Assembly (NCBI GenBank): GCA_934190685.1
Contig: CAKPTK010000063.1
Coordinates: 1-13,394, forward strand
Origin: an uncultured Prevotella sp.
GTDB taxonomy: Bacteria > Bacteroidota > Bacteroidia > Bacteroidales > Bacteroidaceae
Direction: 5' to 3'
DNA length: 13,394 nt
Shown here: one piece after another, positions 1 to 5,165 of the stretch
Layout: each line of letters opens with the position of its first letter
Numbering within the stretch: the stretch's first letter is position 1
Notes under the pieces: model-generated
Seen by the model: only the letters and a program-made list of their open reading frames with translations
Databases searched by the model: none
What the model was told of the DNA's origin: nothing
Made by a program: the position numbers and the translations under genes

Positions 1-172
1 TCAATATGCGTGCTTCCCAAGTATAGATTTCTGGCACTTCCATAAATGTCAAGGTTGGAGAATTGGTATCCTTGTCATAGACGATATATCCGTATAAAAG
101 CGAAGTCCCACCATGGTACGCATCGTTGAGAGGCGTACCATGGTGGAATTTACTATTGCAAAGATACGACAT
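1..172 (-). CDS. Possible 5' part of an unrecognised gene, cut by the left edge
   Basis: A minus-strand frame starts at an ATG (172-170) and stays open for 57 codons to the window edge. The frame is also open upstream of that ATG to a stop near 230, so about 76 codons run without a stop. The translated part has a protein-like composition (for example the stretches LLYGYIVYDKD and PEIYTWEARIL) and codon choice like the other genes here. I do not recognise the family. Against it, a consensus Bacteroidales promoter on the same strand (158-189) overlaps the start codon, so a transcript from it would begin downstream of this ATG. A shorter start, a decayed gene or a chance open frame are all possible. 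Confidence 0.35.
   Translation of the reverse strand, partial: MSYLCNSKFHHGTPLNDAYHGGTSLLYGYIVYDKDTNSPTLTFMEVPEIYTWEARIL
108..146. repeat. Perfect 14-bp inverted repeat (hairpin, 11-base loop)
   Basis: Bases 108-121 (CCACCATGGTACGC) are the exact reverse complement of 133-146, with an 11-base loop at 122-132. Each arm contains the self-complementary CCATGG. No T-tract follows on either strand, so it is a poor candidate for an intrinsic terminator. It sits just downstream of the minus-strand promoter at 158-189. It could therefore be a 5'-UTR hairpin, an operator, or a recombinase or protein-binding dyad. Confidence 0.8.
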
Positions 173-189
173 GAAATGAAATCTCCAAA
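158..189 (-). promoter_or_regulatory. Bacteroidales-type promoter, minus strand
   Basis: Read on the minus strand, TTTG (189-186), 19 bases, then TATCTTTGC (166-158) match the Bacteroidales -33/-7 consensus TTTG-N19-21-TAnnTTTGC. Transcription would start around position 150 and run leftward through the 14-bp inverted repeat and out of the window. Confidence 0.6.
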
Positions 190-298
190 AAGTTTTCTGC
201 GAAATAAGTTCTACACAAGACACTGAAAACTAAAAAATGTGCAGACTCCTTCTTGAGTCTATATTTTATGATTGTTGGTCAAATTTTGTTCTTAAATA
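190..298. other. AT-rich intergenic stretch, no convincing gene
   Basis: This stretch lies between the leftward and rightward promoters. The only structure seen is a short 6-bp inverted repeat (AGACTC at 243-248 and GAGTCT at 255-260) followed by an AT-rich run, too weak to call a terminator. An open plus-strand frame begins at 237, but the part before 363 does not look like protein. Confidence 0.5.
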
Positions 299-330
299 TT
301 TGCAGGAGAACAATTATTATGTAACTTTGC
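299..330 (+). promoter_or_regulatory. Bacteroidales-type promoter for the beta-helix protein
   Basis: TTTG (299-302), 19 bases, then TAACTTTGC (322-330) is a full match to the Bacteroidales -33/-7 pattern. Transcription would start near 337, giving a leader of roughly 25 bases before the ATG at 363. That supports 363, not 237, as the start of the gene. Confidence 0.75.
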
Positions 331-362
331 ACATATTAATATTCATAATTAAACAATTGGCT

Positions 363-470
363 ATGTTACTAAACAAACATTTCTTACAATCAACAATCTT
401 GTTGGTACTTGGCGTCTTGCCAGTGCAATTTGTTGTCGCGGCAGCGGATTCTACCCCCCCCCCATTTTGA
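363..470 (+). CDS. Signal-peptide leader of the beta-helix protein, out of frame with its body
   Basis: This frame begins at an ATG about 25 bases after the predicted transcription start. It encodes a classical secretion signal: a short basic start (MLLNKH), a hydrophobic core (TILLVLGVLPVQFVV) and a small-residue cleavage region (AAADS). It then reads TPPPF from the poly-C tract and stops at TGA 468-470. The following long frame has no signal peptide and no ATG at its start, so this is almost certainly its missing N-terminus. One extra C in the tract would join the two into a protein of about 543 residues; loss of two would also join them. As read here, only a 35-residue peptide would be made. 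Confidence 0.7.
   Translation: MLLNKHFLQSTILLVLGVLPVQFVVAAADSTPPPF
454..463 (+). repeat. Homopolymer tract of ten C inside the coding region
   Basis: Ten consecutive C residues follow the signal-peptide codons. In the present length the signal frame runs into a stop seven bases further on, and the body lies in another frame. Lengths of 8 or 11 C restore one continuous reading frame. Such tracts change length by slipped-strand mispairing in many bacteria and switch surface proteins on and off. They are also a common site of sequencing and assembly error. Confidence 0.95.
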
Positions 471-1993
471 TTAAGACGAATCCGCAAGACACAATTATTA
501 TTACAGATGGAGCGGATAGCCAGACTCTACAACTGGAAACCAGTGCCACGAACTTGTCGAATGTGCTCGGTGAGTATATGGACGGCACAGAAACACAAGG
601 TAAAGTATTTTATTTGGAAGGCGGCAAAACCTATTTCTTGCGGGATGTTTTGGAAATAGTCAAGGGGTTTGCTCTTAAGACAAATCCGGAAGACTTGGCG
701 GCAGGAAAGGGTAGGGCCAAGGTTTGCATGGGTGGACTGGCTAAAAGCGGAAACAACGTGCTTTCCCGTACTTTTATGCTTGGCCGTCAACCGATTGGCG
801 GGATTGAAGGTGATGGCTCAACGGTTATGCTGAAAATGGACAATGTCACGTTTGAAGATATTGACTTTGATTGTCCTTTGGCGGAGAACTATGGAGATCA
901 AGCACAAGGGACTGGTCAAGCAACGAGTAACTATTTCATAAATGAATGGTCTAATCACGTGTCATTCAGTCTGAAGAGTGTTACTCTTCGCAACTGTTCT
1001 TTCCAACGTTTTGTTCGTGGTTTTTTCCGTATGCAAGGGTCGAATACTACCATTGTTGACGATGTGACGATTGAAGGCTGTGAGTTCTATAACTGTGGAT
1101 ATTTTGACATGAAAGGTGGTGGATATGATTTCATTCATGCAGATCCTCTCAATAATCTTGACTCAAACATTCTTGGCCACTTGGTGTTGCGAGACAACAC
1201 ATTCTTTGATTCCTCTTTCGGATCTTTGGTGACCAATAGCAATAGGAATGTTACGTGGACGAATCCAAACTACAAATACAACATTACGATAGAAAACAAC
1301 ACGTTTGTCAATTTCAATGCCGTAAGTACTAAAAAGCCGTTGCTCGACTTCAGATATACACCTTCAGGTTCTAAGTTCATTGTGAGGAATAATCTCTTTG
1401 TCTTGACCAAGTCTGCCGCCGACCATCGTGATCTGGCATTCTCCGGAGCCGACATTCGTTCTCTACAAGGAGCGTGTACGGACAAGACAATTTTTGATTT
1501 CTATAACAATTGGTCTACTGATGACTGTCATCTTAACGGCATAATAGATGGCCAGGTGTTTACAGCTTCTCCGTTCAGTGCCACGAAGAATTCCTTCGGA
1601 GCATGGCTCGATAAATCCGATGTGGCGGAATATCCGCATGGGGCAGGCGAACTGGAGGTGCATGTGGCTAATATAGGCGCTGCCGATTTGATGTATCAGC
1701 CCAATCCTCCCCACTCGGTGACAGACAAAGATGTGTACACCCCCGACCGTCATCGGACTGATGCCATCGACGGCACTGGTGCCGTTTCCGCCAATCTTTA
1801 CTTCAAACACTTCGACAATGAAATCGTGAAGAACAATGTCGGTGCCAGCAAGTGGCGTACCAAGCAAGAGACTGGCATTCAAATGGTAAACCGGAAAATG
1901 GAAGACTCAGCTGTGTATAATCTTGCCGGACAGAAGATTTCTGCTCCCGCCCAAGGTGTCTACATCAAAAACGGAAAGAAATATGTGAGATAA
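467..1993 (+). CDS. Secreted right-handed beta-helix protein (DUF4957/DUF5123-like), body frame
   Basis: The 508-residue body starts at a TTG only because the frame opens there; the natural start is the signal peptide at 363, one frame away. After an N-terminal portion (about 1-110), residues 110-330 are rich in spaced N, F, V and I repeats (VTLRNCSF, VTIEGCEF, LVLRDNTF, ITIENNTF, FIVRNNLF). This is the rung pattern of a parallel beta-helix. The arrangement resembles DUF4957/DUF5123 proteins, which are common in Bacteroidales pectin loci and whose function is not established; a pectin-binding or lyase-like role is an inference. The last 31 residues (478-508; VYNLAGQ then GVYIKNGKKYVR) resemble a type IX secretion C-terminal signal, suggesting surface delivery. 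A terminator follows. I place it in this family on remembered motif similarity. Confidence 0.8.
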   Translation: MIKTNPQDTIIITDGADSQTLQLETSATNLSNVLGEYMDGTETQGKVFYLEGGKTYFLRDVLEIVKGFALKTNPEDLAAGKGRAKVCMGGLAKSGNNVLSRTFMLGRQPIGGIEGDGSTVMLKMDNVTFEDIDFDCPLAENYGDQAQGTGQATSNYFINEWSNHVSFSLKSVTLRNCSFQRFVRGFFRMQGSNTTIVDDVTIEGCEFYNCGYFDMKGGGYDFIHADPLNNLDSNILGHLVLRDNTFFDSSFGSLVTNSNRNVTWTNPNYKYNITIENNTFVNFNAVSTKKPLLDFRYTPSGSKFIVRNNLFVLTKSAADHRDLAFSGADIRSLQGACTDKTIFDFYNNWSTDDCHLNGIIDGQVFTASPFSATKNSFGAWLDKSDVAEYPHGAGELEVHVANIGAADLMYQPNPPHSVTDKDVYTPDRHRTDAIDGTGAVSANLYFKHFDNEIVKNNVGASKWRTKQETGIQMVNRKMEDSAVYNLAGQKISAPAQGVYIKNGKKYVR

Positions 1994-2006
1994 GCAGTTA
2001 TGATAC

Positions 2007-2050
2007 AAACAAAAATCCGCAACCTGTCTTTAGGCTGCGGATTTTTGTTT
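2007..2050 (+). terminator. Intrinsic terminator after the beta-helix gene
   Basis: Bases 2007-2025 pair with 2032-2050 in a 19-bp stem with one mismatch and a 6-base loop. The core ATCCGC pairs with GCGGAT, flanked by A-rich and T-rich arms so that the right arm ends in a T-rich run. It begins 13 bases after the stop codon. The A/T symmetry means it could also act in the other direction. Confidence 0.88.
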
Positions 2051-2108
2051 TCTTGTGGTTAATTCCAAAAAAACAGTCAACCATGCTTAACGTAAGGGCG
2101 GAATTATG

Positions 2109-2117
2109 TAACTTTGC
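2109..2117 (+). promoter_or_regulatory. Promoter -7 element for the HAD-to-PL1 gene run
   Basis: TAACTTTGC lies 26 bases before the ATG of the HAD gene. It is part of a 16-base stretch (2103-2118) identical to 316-331 at the promoter of the beta-helix gene. The expected -33 box is poor: CTTA stands at 2086-2089 where TTTG would be. This is the only promoter-like site seen before the five closely spaced genes that follow. Confidence 0.55.
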
Positions 2118-2143
2118 AAGGAAAATAATATCATAGTGAAACG

Positions 2144-2830
2144 ATGAAATATATCATATTGGATTTCGACGGAACGATTGGCGACTCGCAGAGCCTTATT
2201 GTGAAAACCTTTCAGGATACCATGCGGAAGATGGGCAAAGAGGTGAAGTCGGCTGAAGCGTGTGCCGGAACGATTGGCATGCGGTTGAGCGAGGCTTTCG
2301 CCAAACTTTATCATGCCCCGATAGAAGAAGGCGAGAAGTGTGCACAGGTGTACCATGAAATCTTTGAGGAAAACAGGGCGACCCTCGGCATGAAGCCTTT
2401 TCCTCATGTCATCGACACCATCAAGGCTCTCCACAAGCGTGGATTCGTCTTGGCGGTAGCCAGCAGTCGAGGTCGTGACTCCTTGCTGGGCTTCATCCAT
2501 CAGATGGAGCTTGAGGATTGCGTGTCTACCGTGGTGGCGCAGGAGGATGTAATCCATGTAAAGCCGGAGCCAGACATGGTTTTCAAGGCATTGATGGAAA
2601 TCGCTGGCAGAAAGGTAAGCAAGGAGAATTGCCACGTATTGCCTGACGACTTGAAGGCGATGTTGCCCGAGAGTTTGGTGGTGGGCGACATGACTTTCGA
2701 TGTGGACATGGCCCACAATGCAGGTGCCAAGGCTTGTGCCGTGACCTATGGCAATGGCACTCGCGAGCAGTTGGCTTCGGCAGAATGGATTGTCGACGAT
2801 TTTTCCGAGTTGTTGGAAATCTTAGGATAG
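2144..2830 (+). CDS. HAD-family phosphatase (phosphoglycolate phosphatase-like)
   Basis: A 228-residue cytoplasmic hydrolase of the haloacid dehalogenase superfamily with all four motifs. Motif I is DFDGTIGDS (Asp7 nucleophile, Asp9 acid/base). Motif II is the serine in ASSRG (107-108). Motif III is Lys140 in VKPEPD. Motif IV is VVGDMTFDVDMA (Asp182 and Asp186, for magnesium). A helical cap lies between residues 15 and 85, as in subfamily IA enzymes such as phosphoglycolate phosphatase and beta-phosphoglucomutase. The late YGNGTREQL motif is typical of the phosphoglycolate phosphatase-like branch. Substrate cannot be read from sequence. It is the first gene of a tight run, 18 bases ahead of the transporter gene. 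Confidence 0.88.
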   Translation: MKYIILDFDGTIGDSQSLIVKTFQDTMRKMGKEVKSAEACAGTIGMRLSEAFAKLYHAPIEEGEKCAQVYHEIFEENRATLGMKPFPHVIDTIKALHKRGFVLAVASSRGRDSLLGFIHQMELEDCVSTVVAQEDVIHVKPEPDMVFKALMEIAGRKVSKENCHVLPDDLKAMLPESLVVGDMTFDVDMAHNAGAKACAVTYGNGTREQLASAEWIVDDFSELLEILG

Positions 2831-2848
2831 TTATGAATTAATATAAAA

Positions 2849-4072
2849 ATGAATATTAAATCTATAGGCAGCAAGTTGAAGGGCAACCCTACGATGGTGG
2901 AGGGCACGGTGTACTCGATGCTCGTCATTTGCAGCATCTCGCATTTCTTGAATGATATGATTCAGTCTATCATTCCCTCCATTTACCCTATCGTGAAGGA
3001 TAAGTTCGACTTCTCGTTTGCCCAAATAGGCATCATTACCTTGGTGTTTCAGATGACTTCCTCCATTCTGCAACCCTTCACTGGTCTCTATGCCGACAAG
3101 CATCCACGTCCTTACGCCTTGTCGGTGGGCATGTGCTTTACCTTGGTAGGACTGCTGTTGCTCGCTTTCGCCGAGAACTATTTTCTCATTCTCTTGGCGG
3201 TGAGCGTCGTGGGATTAGGCTCTTCCGTATTCCATCCCACGGCTTCACGAGTAGCCCAGTTGGCTTCGGGCGGCAAGAAGAGTTTGGCGCAATCCATCTT
3301 CCAGGTGGGCGGCAATGGCGGTTCGGCAGTAGGCCCCTTGTTGGCAGCCCTCATCATCCTGCCTTTCGGTCAGCACGCCATCTCTTGGTTTGCCTTGGCG
3401 GCTTTGGTGGCAGCCCTCCTCATGATTCGTCTGGGCGCATGGTATAAGGCGAGACTCGCCTATGTGGTCAACCATCCGCAGAAACAGCCGCTCCTCAACC
3501 ACAACATCTCCAAGCGGGCCAAGTATGGAGCCTTGATGATACTCATTCTGTTGGTCTTCTCGAAGTACTTCTATACGGCGTGCATCACCAGCTACTTCAC
3601 ATTCTTCCTGATAGACAAGTTCGGCATTTCCGTGCAGGCATCCCAACTCTGTCTGTTTGTTTTCCTTGCCGCCTTTGCCATCGGAACGGTGGCGGGAGGT
3701 ATGTTGGGCGATAAGTTCGGACGAAAATATGTGATATGGTTCTCCATCCTGGGGGCCGCTCCCTTTGCGCTCGCCATGCCTTTCGTAGGCTTCACGTGGA
3801 CGCTTGTTTGCACCTTCCTTTCAGGACTCATCATTGCCTCGGCTTTTTCTTCCATCGTGGTCTATGCCACCGACTTGATGCCCGACAAGGTGGGACTGAT
3901 AGCCGGCATCTTCTTCGGACTGATGTTTGGATTGGGAGGTTTGGGCTCCGCCTTCTTCGGATGGCTCGCCGACAAGACCAGCATCGAGTTTATCTTCCAG
4001 GTGAGTGCCTTCCTGCCACTCTTGGGCATCATTGCAGGCTTCTTGCCGAACACCCAAAAAGTGACGAAGTGA
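2849..4072 (+). CDS. fsr: MFS transporter, fosmidomycin resistance (Fsr) type
   Basis: A 407-residue inner-membrane protein with about twelve hydrophobic segments in two halves, separated by a basic loop near 200-225. The N-terminal motif SISHFLNDMIQ (29-39), the stretch GLYADKHPRPY (79-89) and VGLGSSVFHP with FQVGGNGGSA (121-160) are characteristic of the Fsr family. Its E. coli member confers fosmidomycin resistance by proton-driven export. A second-half motif A (GMLGDKFGRK, 284-293) is intact. The natural substrate in Bacteroidota is unknown, so the name should be taken as family membership rather than proven resistance. It lies between the HAD gene (18 bases) and the Nim-like gene (37 bases), probably cotranscribed. 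Confidence 0.88.
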   Translation: MNIKSIGSKLKGNPTMVEGTVYSMLVICSISHFLNDMIQSIIPSIYPIVKDKFDFSFAQIGIITLVFQMTSSILQPFTGLYADKHPRPYALSVGMCFTLVGLLLLAFAENYFLILLAVSVVGLGSSVFHPTASRVAQLASGGKKSLAQSIFQVGGNGGSAVGPLLAALIILPFGQHAISWFALAALVAALLMIRLGAWYKARLAYVVNHPQKQPLLNHNISKRAKYGALMILILLVFSKYFYTACITSYFTFFLIDKFGISVQASQLCLFVFLAAFAIGTVAGGMLGDKFGRKYVIWFSILGAAPFALAMPFVGFTWTLVCTFLSGLIIASAFSSIVVYATDLMPDKVGLIAGIFFGLMFGLGGLGSAFFGWLADKTSIEFIFQVSAFLPLLGIIAGFLPNTQKVTK

Positions 4073-4109
4073 AGGCGCCTGATATAAGAAAAATAGAAAA
4101 GAGCGAAAA

Positions 4110-4616
4110 ATGAACGACTTTAAAACAATGCGCCGTAAGCGCCAACAGCTATCCGACGAAGAGACCATTCAGCTTCTTCGCCAGGCTACATCGGGTGTGC
4201 TCTCCGTTCTCGACGAGGACGGTTACCCCTACGGTGTGCCACTCAGTTATGTTTATCATGACAACAAACTGTATTTCCATTCGGCCCTCAATGGTCATAA
4301 AATAGATGCTGTCCGTCACTGCGACAAGGCGTCGTTCACTGTTATCAGCCAAGACGAGGTGCATCCCGAGACTTTCACAACCCACTTTCGGAGTGTCATC
4401 TGTTTCGGTCGTGTGCGCATCATTGAAGACGAGACTGAGAAACTGACAACTCTTCGCTTGCTTGGAGAGCGTTACTGCCCAAATGACGAAAAAGGACTGA
4501 CTGCTGAAATAGAAAAGTCTTTCAACCACTTGGAGATGATAGCATTCGATATCGAGCATATCACAGGCAAGGAATGTATAGAGCTGACAAGAGCGAGAAA
4601 GAATACAGAGCAATAA
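4110..4616 (+). CDS. Nim-like FMN-binding protein (pyridoxamine 5'-phosphate oxidase fold)
   Basis: A 168-residue cytoplasmic protein of the PNPOx-like split-barrel flavoprotein group that includes NimA-type 5-nitroimidazole resistance proteins. Visible family motifs are MRRKRQ near the N-terminus, SGVLSVLDEDGYPYGVPLSY (28-47), LYFHSALNGHKIDA (54-67, with the conserved His63), CDKASFTVISQDEV (71-84) and FRSVICFGRVRIIED (93-107). Nim proteins are proposed to reduce nitroimidazole drugs to inactive amines. Many chromosomal relatives are ordinary oxidoreductases, so drug resistance should not be assumed. It sits between the transporter gene and the DNA-repair gene (18 bases downstream). Confidence 0.87.
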   Translation: MNDFKTMRRKRQQLSDEETIQLLRQATSGVLSVLDEDGYPYGVPLSYVYHDNKLYFHSALNGHKIDAVRHCDKASFTVISQDEVHPETFTTHFRSVICFGRVRIIEDETEKLTTLRLLGERYCPNDEKGLTAEIEKSFNHLEMIAFDIEHITGKECIELTRARKNTEQ

Positions 4617-4634
4617 CTTTCAGACAGAACGATT

Positions 4635-5165
4635 ATGGAAAAGAAAGATACATCCCTTAAGAAAGTATGTTTCGACTTTTATAACTCCCCTTGTGGCGTG
4701 CTGTTCTTGGCATCCGTAGACGATGAACTTTGTCTTTGTGATTGGTACGAAAAGCCATGCGCAGAGCGTAACAGGAACCGACTCGTCCGTCTCTTGAATG
4801 CGGAATTTGTAACCGCCTCCTCTGCTGTCTTGGAAAGAACGCGGCAAGAACTCGATGAATATTTCATTGGCGAGCGCAAGACCTTCGACATTCCCCTTCA
4901 TCCTGTGGGTACAGACTTTCAAAAGCAAGTGTGGCAAGCCTTGCTCGAAATACCCTATGGAGAAATGAGAACCTATAAGGAAATCGCCCAACGCGTGAAC
5001 AACCTCAAGGGGGTGAGGGCTGTGGCGCAAGCCATTGGGTCCAACGGCTTGAGCATTATCATTCCCTGCCATCGTGTCATCGGAACCGATCACTCCCTGA
5101 CGGGGTTTGCCGGCGGCATTGAGGCCAAAAGATTTTTGTTGGATTTGGAAAAGATGAAATCATGA
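4635..5165 (+). CDS. ogt: Methylated-DNA--protein-cysteine methyltransferase
   Basis: A 176-residue suicide repair protein that moves the alkyl group from O6-alkylguanine (and O4-alkylthymine) to its own cysteine. The active-site motif IIPCHRVIG (142-150) places the acceptor at Cys145. The helix-turn-helix and arginine-finger part reads FQKQVWQALLEIPYGEMRTY (95-114) and GVRAVAQAIGSN (126-137), and the C-terminal GFAGGIEAKRFLL (157-169) is typical. No Ada-type N-terminal regulatory domain is present, so it is the Ogt/MGMT form. Its TGA stop overlaps the ATG of the pectate lyase gene (ATGA, 5162-5165), which implies translational coupling to a functionally unrelated secreted enzyme. Confidence 0.93.
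   Translation: MEKKDTSLKKVCFDFYNSPCGVLFLASVDDELCLCDWYEKPCAERNRNRLVRLLNAEFVTASSAVLERTRQELDEYFIGERKTFDIPLHPVGTDFQKQVWQALLEIPYGEMRTYKEIAQRVNNLKGVRAVAQAIGSNGLSIIIPCHRVIGTDHSLTGFAGGIEAKRFLLDLEKMKS

Noticed and set aside
108..146. Invertible promoter of the Bacteroides capsule type
   Set aside because: The inverted arms are only 11 bases apart and do not enclose the promoter, so inversion would not change expression.
237..362. N-terminal extension of the leader frame starting at 237
   Set aside because: It runs through the consensus promoter at 299-330 and would put extra residues in front of a good signal peptide; the ATG at 363 fits the promoter and the signal.
454..470. Programmed ribosomal frameshift at the C tract
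   Set aside because: C-runs can slip, but no stimulatory hairpin is evident just downstream and length change of the DNA tract explains the arrangement more simply; not excluded by sequence alone.
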